Assembly: GCA_964366455.1 (NCBI GenBank)
Contig: CAYISZ010000010.1
Span: forward strand, 1 to 26,215
Reading direction: 5' to 3'
DNA: 26,215 bases
Source of the DNA: CAZLQR01 sp964366455
GTDB taxonomy: Bacteria; Patescibacteriota; Microgenomatia; UBA1406; GWC2-37-13
Position numbers and translations under genes: made by a program. Positions within the stretch are counted from its first letter, which is position 1. Each line of letters begins with the position of its first letter. Positions 15,230-21,333 of this stretch are shown piece after piece. The notes below the pieces were generated by a model. That model was not told the DNA's origin. It searched no databases and saw nothing but the letters and a program-made list of their open reading frames with translations.

Positions 15230-15586
15230 CTATTTTATTAATGCTTTCTTAAACGCTTCAAATGGTAACAACAGACACTTTAGTCTTCCGGGACTAACCT
15301 CAATTCCGACTATCTTCATAGTACTTTTATTCTCAATTTTTCGCAACATCTTTAGGCTCTTTCCCTTAAAATACTCGGTCATCAGCGATGCTGATGCTGT
15401 TGAAATAGCGCATCCCTTTCCCTCAAACGAAATATCCTGAACTATGTCATTCTCAAGGTTTAGATACAGCGTTATAACATCACCACATAAAGGATTCTGT
15501 AGTGTAATTTGGTGAGTAAATTTATTTAACTTTTTGAAGTTTTGAGGGTGACGGTAATGCTCCAGAAGTTCTTCGGTGTATAACAT
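15230..15586 (-). CDS. sufU: SufU/IscU-type Fe-S cluster scaffold, short form
   Basis: A 118-residue NifU_N-type scaffold. MLYTEELLEHYRHPQNFKKL is the standard opening. The three cluster cysteines are Cys34 (NPLCGD, with Asp36), Cys59 (GKGCAIS) and Cys104 (RLKCLLL). SufU of Gram-positive bacteria is usually near 145 residues because of an insert before the last cysteine. That insert is absent here, so the length is closer to IscU. Since SufS and SufBCD are encoded nearby and no SufE is visible, this protein probably takes sulfur from SufS. It heads the sufU-ferredoxin-zinc ribbon-kor block. Confidence 0.9.
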   Translation of the reverse strand: MLYTEELLEHYRHPQNFKKLNKFTHQITLQNPLCGDVITLYLNLENDIVQDISFEGKGCAISTASASLMTEYFKGKSLKMLRKIENKSTMKIVGIEVSPGRLKCLLLPFEAFKKALIK

Positions 15587-15600
15587 TGCTAGTTAAAGGC

Positions 15601-15650
15601 TATAAAGTTGTAAGGTTATAAGGTTCCATGCTCTAAGCTCTACGCTCCGA
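15601..15650 (-). repeat. 7-bp repeat cluster upstream of sufU
   Basis: Units with the TATAAAG/TTGTAAG/GTTATAAG pattern are followed by CTCTAAG and CTCTACG. The 14-nt string AAGCTCTACGCTCC (15635-15648) occurs again inside the tsaC-tsaE gene (25011-25024, opposite strand). The cluster lies in the predicted 5' leader of sufU. Confidence 0.65.
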
Positions 15651-15659
15651 TTCGAAGTA

Positions 15660-15687
15660 ATTATAGCAATTAGAAGACTAGGAACAA
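15660..15687 (-). promoter_or_regulatory. Promoter of the sufU-ferredoxin-kor operon
   Basis: An extended -10 TGC-TATAAT (TATAAT 15660-15665) has a -35-like TTGTTC (15682-15687) with a 16-nt spacer. It lies in the end of the upstream exported-protein gene. The predicted leader is about 65 nt and consists mostly of 7-bp repeats. Confidence 0.6.
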
Positions 15688-16536
15688 GGTGGCTGCCAAA
15701 ATCGTGGCTATTATCATGAAGTACACGGTTGAGGTAGAGCCTGCAGTTGGAATTGTTGGTTCGGGCGCGCCGGATACATACCTTACGATTACAGTTCCAG
15801 ATGGTGGGGTTACGCTTGGTCCTGGAGTAGCCGATGGTCCAGGAGTCGGTGTGGCGGAAGGACCTGGGGTTGGAGTTGCCGAAGGTGCTGGTGTAACTGT
15901 TGGCGTTACGTTGGTTCTACAGGTGTTTTCAGCCACTGCAAGTCCACTGACTCCGCAATCGTTTTGGGCTGTCACTGAACATGAGTATGTGTGATTAATT
16001 ATCGGCGTAAAACTTACGGAGGTACTTGATACTGTTCGCTTAATAAGAACGTCACTAGTCGTAGTATCGACAACCGATACGTTATAACCCGTTGCCCCGC
16101 TAACAGCATCCCACGCACAAGAAGCCCCATTTGCTGGACAACTCAAAGCTGATACTAAAGCTTGGGTAGGAACGACTGTTGGTTCAGCTGCTCCTCCACC
16201 TGTGGCGGTTTGAGCCTCATTTGAGGCCACGATGTCTTCTGCTACTAATGCCTCTGTGGCAGGCGTGACTGTTGGATTAGCGGCAGGATCTGCTGTTGGC
16301 TCTACAACCGGCTCGGTCACTTCTGTTGCCGGAGTTGGAGTAACTGTTTCCACCAGAGTTGCTGAGTCTGTTGCGACCTCATCGGCTCGCGACTTTGTAG
16401 AAATTTGCTGTGTCATGACAGTATAAAGTCCCAATGCGATTGCTCCTAAAAGTAGAAACACAAGGAGAAATATAAGGAAGACATTTGATTTGTTTCGATT
16501 TCCATTCAGTGGTGGTACGGTAATATTGGATTTCAT
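15670..16536 (-). CDS. Membrane-anchored surface protein with Fn3-like domain and Pro/Thr stalks
   Basis: A 288-residue exported protein. A hydrophobic segment at about 19-41 is followed by QQISTKSRADE, similar to the basic motif after the anchor in many Microgenomates surface proteins. A Thr/Pro/Ala-rich stalk (about 55-130) leads to a compact domain (about 130-212: SALSCPANGASCAWDAVSGATGYNV...), which has the 'W-x-x-V-x-G-A-x-G-Y-x-V' look of a fibronectin type III repeat and five or more cysteines. A second stalk of TPGPSATP repeats follows. The C-terminal hydrophobic segment is preceded by PTIPTAG, loosely like a sorting signal but lacking a charged tail. Function is unknown; adhesion or envelope structure is a guess. 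It is paired with the next upstream gene (6-nt gap). Confidence 0.72.
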   Translation of the reverse strand: MKSNITVPPLNGNRNKSNVFLIFLLVFLLLGAIALGLYTVMTQQISTKSRADEVATDSATLVETVTPTPATEVTEPVVEPTADPAANPTVTPATEALVAEDIVASNEAQTATGGGAAEPTVVPTQALVSALSCPANGASCAWDAVSGATGYNVSVVDTTTSDVLIKRTVSSTSVSFTPIINHTYSCSVTAQNDCGVSGLAVAENTCRTNVTPTVTPAPSATPTPGPSATPTPGPSATPGPSVTPPSGTVIVRYVSGAPEPTIPTAGSTSTVYFMIIATILAATLFLVF

Positions 16537-16542
16537 GATTTA

Positions 16543-17301
16543 TTAGTTACTTGCTTGATTACAAAGCGGACAATTTATATGAACATTTGCTGGTGTGCCA
16601 GGATTTACACAATATGGTGGCGTGGGTGTAGGAGTCGAGTTTGGTGGTGGCGTAGGCGTAGGTGTAGGTGTAGGTGTAGGCGTAGAGTCTGGCGGCACTG
16701 TTGGTGTAGGTGTAGGCGTAGAGTCTGGCGGCACTGTTGGTGTAGGCGGAATGGGTGTGGGTGTTGGATTTGGCTTACAGTCGTCGTAGCTATAAAATGC
16801 TTCTGGCCCACCTCCAGAACCATCATCTAAGTCCAACTGCTGAGTAAAGCATCCATTAGCATCTTTAGGACCGCTATTTCCGGTTGGATCTAGACAAACC
16901 TGAGAAACTCCATTAATCTTAAGTGGAATCTTGTTATAGTCCCATACCCCTGTTCGACTACCGTTACTCTTCTGACAACCTGAAGCTGCGTAGGTAGTAA
17001 TCTTGCCTGGACACTGGTAGCGCGCGGCATGATCGACTGTATTTGTAATTACATAAGCGCCATAAGTCCCCTTACTAAATCGGGTGAAGCAACTTCCATT
17101 CCACCCATATTTAATCAGACTTCCACCACGACTTGCTGCCTTTGGTTGAAAGATAAAACCTCTACTAACCATTACGTAGCCTACTCCAGCACCCACTATC
17201 ATCACAAACAGAGAAATTAAACTGATAATTTTAAGCCGAGAAGATGACTTTTTTTTGAAAGAATCTTTACCAGAAATTGGTGTGAAGTTACTAGCGCTCA
17301 T
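16543..17301 (-). CDS. Exported cysteine-containing protein with Pro/Thr repeat stalk
   Basis: A 252-residue protein of unknown function. A basic N-terminus (FKKKSSSRLK) precedes a membrane segment (about 24-46), then FQPKAASRGG, the same post-anchor motif as its neighbour. Residues about 58-172 form a compact region (KYGWNGSCFTRFSKGTYGAYVITNTV...) with several cysteines, including SGCQKS, SQVCLDP, NGCFTQ and YDDCKP, which could form disulfides outside the cell. A stalk with two copies of TVPPDSTPTPTP and more PT repeats follows, then a cysteine-containing end (PLCNQASN). It lies 6 nt before the Fn3-like gene, so the two probably form one transcription unit. Confidence 0.7.
   Translation of the reverse strand: MSASNFTPISGKDSFKKKSSSRLKIISLISLFVMIVGAGVGYVMVSRGFIFQPKAASRGGSLIKYGWNGSCFTRFSKGTYGAYVITNTVDHAARYQCPGKITTYAASGCQKSNGSRTGVWDYNKIPLKINGVSQVCLDPTGNSGPKDANGCFTQQLDLDDGSGGGPEAFYSYDDCKPNPTPTPIPPTPTVPPDSTPTPTPTVPPDSTPTPTPTPTPTPPPNSTPTPTPPYCVNPGTPANVHINCPLCNQASN
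16673..16738 (-). repeat. 36-bp tandem repeat in the Pro/Thr stalk
   Basis: Two identical 30-bp cores (16673-16702 and 16709-16738) occur with a 36-bp period. Each period encodes TVPPDSTPTPTP. Flanking GTAGGT/GTAGGC hexamers encode further PT units. The stalk length is likely to vary between strains. Confidence 0.8.
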
Positions 17302-17307
17302 TTGTAT

Positions 17308-17313
17308 AGTTTA
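17308..17313 (-). promoter_or_regulatory. Possible -10 box of the exported-protein pair
   Basis: TAAACT on the minus strand ends 6 nt before the ATG at 17301, the same geometry as the better promoters here. The -35 is poor (TTAGCT with a 16-nt spacer). Confidence 0.3.
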
Positions 17314-17371
17314 GTGACTCTCTAAATGTAGCTAACTATGAAACCAAATACAAGAGGGTTTAACGATTGGA

Positions 17372-17431
17372 TTAGAAGTTAGTATTTAGTATTAAGTATT
17401 AGTGCGATTTTCACTAGATACTAACTATTAG
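17372..17431 (-). repeat. TTAG-type 7-bp repeats forming an inverted repeat after sufS
   Basis: Heptads TTAGAAG, TTAGTAT, TTAGTAT and TAAGTAT run from 17372 to 17399. The arm AGTTAGTATTTAG (17377-17389) is complementary to CTAGATACTAACT (17414-17426) at 12 of 13 positions, with a 24-nt loop. The second arm includes the sufS stop codon (17421-17423). It may fold at the 3' end of the sufS mRNA. No T-run follows, so it is not a classic terminator. Confidence 0.6.
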
Positions 17432-18653
17432 CTCCCAGCTTCTTGTGTGCATTAGAGATGGACTCAACGACCTTATCAATTTCTTCTTGCGTATTATAAA
17501 TGTTTAGGCTTATGCGAGTTGTCCCAGTAAGGCCTAATGACGTATGCAGTTGCATTGCGCAGTGGTGCCCTGCGCGAACCGCAATTGAGTCTTCATTTAA
17601 AATCGAAGCAATATCATGGGGATGAAGTCCTTCAATGGTGAATGAAAGAATTCCTGCCTCCGGCACCTTTGGTCCATAAAAGATTATCCTTTCTCCGAGT
17701 TCCTTTGTAAGTTTTTCTTTATAAAGCTTCACAAGGTTCAACTCATGTTCGTAGATTCTATCCAGTCCCACTGATACTAGATAATTTATACTAGCCCCTA
17801 GTCCGATTGCTTCCGCGATTCCCGGAGTTCCTGCTTCAAACTTTTCGGGAACATCTGCGAATGTCGTGCCGTCTAGTCTTACTTCAGCAATCATCTCACC
17901 GCCAAAAAGAAACGGTTCCATCTCATCCAGTAACTTTTTTTTACCCCAGAGTACACCAACACCTGTAGGACCCAACATTTTGTGTCCTGAAAATGCATAG
18001 AAATCACAACCTAACTCCTTAACGTCTACTTTCATATGTGGAACTGCCTGAGCTCCGTCAACAACCACTATGATTTCTGGGTTGATTCTCTTAGCCTGTG
18101 AAACAATTTCTTTGATCGGATTCACAGTGCCAAGAACATTGGATACATGAGTCAATGCAAGAATTTTAGTCTTGCTGGTGACTACTTGTTTTAAATTTAT
18201 TTCTGACTTGTTAAATACATCCAATCTTGCATCTTTATTTATTCCAATAATTTTAAACGTCGCTCCAGTGTTCAAGCATAACTGTTGCCAAGGAACAAAA
18301 TTGGAGTGATGCTCCATTATTGAGACGACTACTTCGTCACCCTTACCGACAATGTTAGTTCCTAGCGAGTACATTACTAGATTGATGGACTCGGTTGTAT
18401 TTCGTGTAAAAACTACTTCGTTAGTATCTGCGCCAATAAACTTCGCAACTGTTTCCCTGGCTTTCTCATACTCCTCCGTTGCCTTCTCGGAGATTGTGTA
18501 GATACCGCGCTTTATGTTTGCCGAATATTCTGAGTAGTAGGACGACATCGCGTCGAGGACGACCTGAGGCTTTAACGAAGTTGCACCTGAGTCAAGATAA
18601 ATTAACCCAGGATTATTTTTAAATATTGGAAAGTCATTCTTAATCTGCTTCAT
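17421..18653 (-). CDS. sufS: SufS cysteine desulfurase
   Basis: A 410-residue group II cysteine desulfurase. It uses pyridoxal phosphate to take sulfur from cysteine for Fe-S cluster building. FPIFKNNPGLIYLDSGATSLKP is the standard opening. The PLP Lys225 is in YAFSGHKMLGPTG, the cofactor-phosphate region in TRNTTESIN (83-91), VVDGAQAVPH at 198-206, and catalytic Cys365 in RAGHHCAMQLH. Length is normal. Although part of the suf system, it is separated from sufBDC by three genes on the other strand and from sufU by two exported-protein genes. It has its own promoter. Confidence 0.95.
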   Translation of the reverse strand: MKQIKNDFPIFKNNPGLIYLDSGATSLKPQVVLDAMSSYYSEYSANIKRGIYTISEKATEEYEKARETVAKFIGADTNEVVFTRNTTESINLVMYSLGTNIVGKGDEVVVSIMEHHSNFVPWQQLCLNTGATFKIIGINKDARLDVFNKSEINLKQVVTSKTKILALTHVSNVLGTVNPIKEIVSQAKRINPEIIVVVDGAQAVPHMKVDVKELGCDFYAFSGHKMLGPTGVGVLWGKKKLLDEMEPFLFGGEMIAEVRLDGTTFADVPEKFEAGTPGIAEAIGLGASINYLVSVGLDRIYEHELNLVKLYKEKLTKELGERIIFYGPKVPEAGILSFTIEGLHPHDIASILNEDSIAVRAGHHCAMQLHTSLGLTGTTRISLNIYNTQEEIDKVVESISNAHKKLGANS

Positions 18654-18667
18654 ATTGTTCAGAGTAG

Positions 18668-18673
18668 ATTATA
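18668..18673 (-). promoter_or_regulatory. -10 box of sufS
   Basis: TATAAT on the minus strand lies 14 nt before the ATG at 18653, giving a predicted leader of about 8 nt. The -35 is weak (TTCTGT, 17-nt spacer). It overlaps the divergent promoter of the 18722 gene, so the two may compete. Confidence 0.5.
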
Positions 18674-18687
18674 ACCGATAAAGCTCG

Positions 18688-18715
18688 TTGACAGAAATAT
18701 AATCGTTGCTATAAT
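18688..18715 (+). promoter_or_regulatory. Consensus promoter of island gene 1, leaderless geometry
   Basis: TTGACA (18688-18693), a 16-nt spacer and TATAAT (18710-18715) match consensus fully. The ATG at 18722 follows after 6 nt. An upstream in-frame GTG at 18719 would lie before the predicted transcript start, so ATG 18722 is the chosen start. Confidence 0.78.
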
Positions 18716-18721
18716 GCGGTG

Positions 18722-19306
18722 ATGAGAAAAATAGAATCTCTCAGAGATCGACATCAAAAAAGGAAGTATGAAGAACCGTTGAGAAGGAGAGAGCGTGCTC
18801 CTATCGCTAATAATCTTCTAGATGAAATCGAAGCTTATGTTGACTCAACTCCTGAATTTCAAAAAGTATCAATAGAAAGAAAAATTGAAAATAGGGCCAC
18901 CCGTTTAATAAATCGCAAACCCTTAGAGTATGATAATCATCTTGGGCGTTTTACAATTTCAAAAGGTGCATGGGTAGAACAAAGTGGATCAACGCTTAGA
19001 GGTGCGCAAATTATTTTTGTACCTGCAAGTGAAGAGGGAGAAAAGGGTGACGAGAAATTAACCATAGAAGTTTACCATCGCGAAAAACCTCCTCACATCC
19101 CTGGAGTAGCTAACGAAGTATATATTTGGTCACCCTATAACATTGGTTATTTTTCAGTTCAAGGAAAAGTACCTAATTTTGAAGATAAAAAATTAGTTCC
19201 AAACTCTCAGGAGACCTCTGATGCTATTAGGTCGCTTCTCCCAATACTTTTCCCGGCTCTACCCGCTCGAGTTAAAAATCGGGTTATAGGAGTTTCTGAG
19301 AGATAG
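18722..19306 (+). CDS. Hypothetical protein, island gene 1
   Basis: A 194-residue protein that I do not recognise. The N-terminus is very basic and charged (MRKIESLRDRHQKRKYEEPLRRRERAP). Then come a probable helix (NNLLDEIEAYVDSTPEF), a region of alternating hydrophobic residues fitting beta strands (GRFTISKGAWVEQSGSTLRGAQIIFVP..., KLTIEVYHRE, NEVYIWSPY) and a final helix SDAIRSLLPILFPALP. There is no signal peptide, membrane segment or clear catalytic motif. The same order (N-terminal helix, strands, final helix of the form D-A-I-x-x-L/I-R-x-x-L-P) appears in the next two genes, so they may be distant relatives. It is divergent from sufS. Confidence 0.72.
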   Translation: MRKIESLRDRHQKRKYEEPLRRRERAPIANNLLDEIEAYVDSTPEFQKVSIERKIENRATRLINRKPLEYDNHLGRFTISKGAWVEQSGSTLRGAQIIFVPASEEGEKGDEKLTIEVYHREKPPHIPGVANEVYIWSPYNIGYFSVQGKVPNFEDKKLVPNSQETSDAIRSLLPILFPALPARVKNRVIGVSER

Positions 19307-19352
19307 TATTTCCATCAATATTCTCAATGATTAAGTATATTGTCGGGTACTT

Positions 19353-19358
19353 TATAAA
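19353..19358 (+). promoter_or_regulatory. Possible -10 box of island gene 2
   Basis: TATAAA lies 14 nt before the ATG at 19373, with a poor -35 (TTAAGT at 19331-19336, 16-nt spacer). It is much weaker than the promoters of the genes on either side. Confidence 0.3.
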
Positions 19359-19372
19359 GAACAATTACTAAT

Positions 19373-19993
19373 ATGCCAAAAGTAGAAGGGGGACCATGGG
19401 CCGAACGTATGACAGGACCTCAAATTTCAAAGAAGGTATTTGAATTCCAATCCTTAATAATTGACGCGCAATCAAGGAGTCCATTTTGCACACCAGAAAA
19501 ATTCCATTCGCTTCGGGGTCTAGAATTTTCAGGCAATGACTATACGAAATTAGAACTCTTAGTTGATGGCACTAACTACTCAATTGGCAAAACCATTGAA
19601 AGCGATCAGTCAGTTGAAGGTGGTCTATACTTCGCTACTCGTGTTTTGATTGTAGAGGCAAACCCAATAGATTCAATAGCCGACTCAAATACAGGATTTG
19701 TTCTATATTCCACAGTTGATTTTTTTGGAGTTCCTGGTGCTGGTCGCCCCAGCGCTTATAAAGCAGGAAGAGGGTTATTTTTCTCTGCATCGAATGGATT
19801 CGAAATCGAATTAAGTATGGCTTCACCCAATTCTGACGCTATCAATCAAATTAGAAAATATTTACCAGAGTCACTCGGTGGACAAATTGAAGTTAATCCT
19901 CCTGACGATTCATCAAGGGTCAACGAGTTTAAAAAAGTTTTTCGTGATGAAAGATGGGAATCAGGTCCAATACCTAGACCGCGTCAAGATTAG
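19373..19993 (+). CDS. Hypothetical protein, island gene 2
   Basis: A 206-residue protein of unknown function with no signal peptide or membrane segment. A first part (MTGPQISKKVFEFQSLIIDAQ) looks helical. The middle has several likely strands (YTKLELLVDGTNYSIGKTI, GGLYFATRVLIVEA, TGFVLYSTVDFFGVPGAG, GLFFSASNGFEIELSMAS). The helix SDAINQIRKYLPESLGG resembles the final helix of island gene 1. The C-terminal tail is charged and proline-containing. No ribosome binding site is seen before the ATG. It lies 66 nt after gene 1 and 40 nt before gene 3. Confidence 0.7.
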   Translation: MPKVEGGPWAERMTGPQISKKVFEFQSLIIDAQSRSPFCTPEKFHSLRGLEFSGNDYTKLELLVDGTNYSIGKTIESDQSVEGGLYFATRVLIVEANPIDSIADSNTGFVLYSTVDFFGVPGAGRPSAYKAGRGLFFSASNGFEIELSMASPNSDAINQIRKYLPESLGGQIEVNPPDDSSRVNEFKKVFRDERWESGPIPRPRQD

Positions 19994-19999
19994 AGTATC

Positions 20000-20027
20000 T
20001 TGACATGATTTCACTCAGTGCTATAAT
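20000..20027 (+). promoter_or_regulatory. Consensus promoter of island gene 3, leaderless geometry
   Basis: TTGACA (20000-20005), a 16-nt spacer and TATAAT (20022-20027) are followed after 6 nt by the ATG at 20034. The layout is identical to the promoter at 18688-18715. Confidence 0.78.
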
Positions 20028-20033
20028 CCACAC

Positions 20034-20717
20034 ATGACCACCGAACAAAGACGGCCTTCCGAACCGATGTCTTCTGCCGAACAAGGTAAAGCTACATTTT
20101 GTCTTCAGAAAGATTTTATTGCTGGGGAGAGAAACGTTGAGACCTACATTGACGCGCTACATTCTTGGCGAGTTGGAGATCTTTATCCTACAGAATTTGG
20201 AAGTCCGCGAGGCACTGTTAGTTATGAAGTCGATAACAAAACATTCCAGGTTCAGATGGGTGTACATTATACGGGACCCAACATGGCTACCCTTTCAAGC
20301 TTGGAGAGAACTTTGAAAATACGCATAATTGAAGATGGTCTAGACTCTGTAAATAATGCCTCAACAAATCACACAGTAATTAACATAAATAGCGGCTATT
20401 TAGCAAAAATAAAATCTAATGAGTTAGTAGAACATACAGAAGGCAAAGTAAAGGTTTTCCGAAATGGAAATCAGGTAGAGCTAGATGAAGGGGACCCAGC
20501 CACCTATGACTATTTGAGAGAACTTCTATCCCCGGTTATAGATGCTAAATCAGATAAGGACTCAGTCAGTAAGCCCGATGCAGGCTTTGCATATTTTGCA
20601 AACGAACTTCCATCCGATGAGCCCACGACCGAAGACCCTTTTGAAGCGGCTGAAGCACAACTAAGAGTTACTGGCTGGCCAGGTTATGACGCACCTCCTC
20701 AAGAAATCCCTGAATAA
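20034..20717 (+). CDS. Hypothetical protein, island gene 3
   Basis: A 227-residue protein of unknown function, without signal peptide or membrane segment. It follows the same broad plan as the two genes before it: an N-terminal helix (NVETYIDALHSWRV), strands (GTVSYEVDNKTFQVQMGVHY, RTLKIRIIEDG, GKVKVFRNGNQVEL) and a helix ATYDYLRELLSPVID. It then has an extra acidic tail (about 190-227, rich in Asp, Glu and Pro). The last 50 nt overlap the end of sufD on the opposite strand. The start is fixed by the promoter, which places the transcript start at the ATG. Confidence 0.7.
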   Translation: MTTEQRRPSEPMSSAEQGKATFCLQKDFIAGERNVETYIDALHSWRVGDLYPTEFGSPRGTVSYEVDNKTFQVQMGVHYTGPNMATLSSLERTLKIRIIEDGLDSVNNASTNHTVININSGYLAKIKSNELVEHTEGKVKVFRNGNQVELDEGDPATYDYLRELLSPVIDAKSDKDSVSKPDAGFAYFANELPSDEPTTEDPFEAAEAQLRVTGWPGYDAPPQEIPE

Positions 20718-21216
20718 TGAGGTTCTTTGCTTCCTCTTTGTTTATTCCACGAGCAGTTAGGTAATATAGTTGGTCTTCACTAATCTTTCCGGTTGTGGAA
20801 CCGTGTGTACAAAATACGTCATTTGCTTCTATCTCTAGAAATGGCTCGGACTCCACAAAAACTCCATCAGATAAAATCAGGTTCTGATTTTTCTGGTAAG
20901 CGTGTGACTTCTGAGCTTTTTTTTCAATCTTTACAAGACCTGTGTAATGAAATTTGGATTCATCATCAAACACTCCCCTGATTAATAAATTTGATGTTGA
21001 GTTGGGGGCTCTATGGTGTTGGACTGTGTGAACTTTATAGTCATCTGTTTTTTTACCGTGGAACAGTCCAAAAATCTTAAGGTCAATGTTCTGAGCATTT
21101 AGTTCAAACACAAACTCTCCAGACTTATTCTCCACGAAAGCAACATAACTACCTGCTTGAGTAAGCTTGATTACTGATTTTTTTGATTTGTTTAGATCTA
21201 TAAAGTTTATTTTCAT
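20668..21216 (-). CDS. sufD: SufD-like Fe-S assembly protein, short form
   Basis: A 182-residue protein of the SufB/SufD family that keeps only the core beta-helix and the C-terminal end. Typical parts are VQHHRAPNSTSNLLIRGVFDDESKFHYTGLVKIEKKAQKSHAYQKNQNLILSDG, then EIEANDVFCTHGSTTGKISEDQLYYLTARGINKEEAKNLIIQGFLEEV. The His in CTHGST matches the cluster-assembly His of SufD. Full SufD proteins are about 400 residues, so the N-terminal half is missing, yet the reading frame is intact and starts with a proper ATG. It probably pairs with SufB and SufC. Its 3' end overlaps island gene 3 tail to tail by 50 nt. Confidence 0.85.
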   Translation of the reverse strand: MKINFIDLNKSKKSVIKLTQAGSYVAFVENKSGEFVFELNAQNIDLKIFGLFHGKKTDDYKVHTVQHHRAPNSTSNLLIRGVFDDESKFHYTGLVKIEKKAQKSHAYQKNQNLILSDGVFVESEPFLEIEANDVFCTHGSTTGKISEDQLYYLTARGINKEEAKNLIIQGFLEEVRHNLASQ

Positions 21217-21220
21217 ATAA

Positions 21221-21333
21221 TTTCAGAGTTCAAAATCCCAATGACAAATCAAGCACCAAATCAAAATTCAAATTAAGAATTAGGATTTTATTTTTTGGAT
21301 TTTATTTGACATTTGAGCTTTGGTATTTGTATT
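21221..21333. repeat. AT-rich imperfect inverted repeat between sufB and sufD
   Basis: The intergenic space holds a CAAA-rich arm (about 21221-21277: AATCCCAATGACAAATCAAG and on) facing a TTTG-rich arm (about 21287-21333: TTTTGGATTTTATTTGACAT and on). The arms are roughly complementary but with many mismatches. It looks like a degenerate non-coding repeat element rather than a terminator, since it separates two suf genes expected to be cotranscribed. Confidence 0.5.

Noticed and set aside
15689..15994. Gly/Val-rich plus-strand frame opposite the Fn3-like gene
   Set aside because: It is the antisense reading of the Pro/Thr repeats; repeats often leave several frames open.
16555..16830. Arg/Cys/Trp-rich or GVGVGV frames opposite the PT stalk, and a possible CRISPR-like array
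   Set aside because: The DNA repeat is a coding PT stalk with contiguous units, no spacers and no cas genes nearby.
18719..18721. GTG start of island gene 1
   Set aside because: It lies before the transcript start predicted from the consensus promoter; ATG 18722 gives the same 6-nt spacing as other promoters.
18719..20717. Three-gene island as a phage, toxin-antitoxin or defence system
   Set aside because: No nuclease, protease, toxin, integrase or helicase motif is visible; naming such a system would be guesswork.
20668..21216. sufD as a broken gene or pseudogene
   Set aside because: It is short, but the frame is intact, with a good start and the conserved core and C-terminus; a short functional form is more likely.
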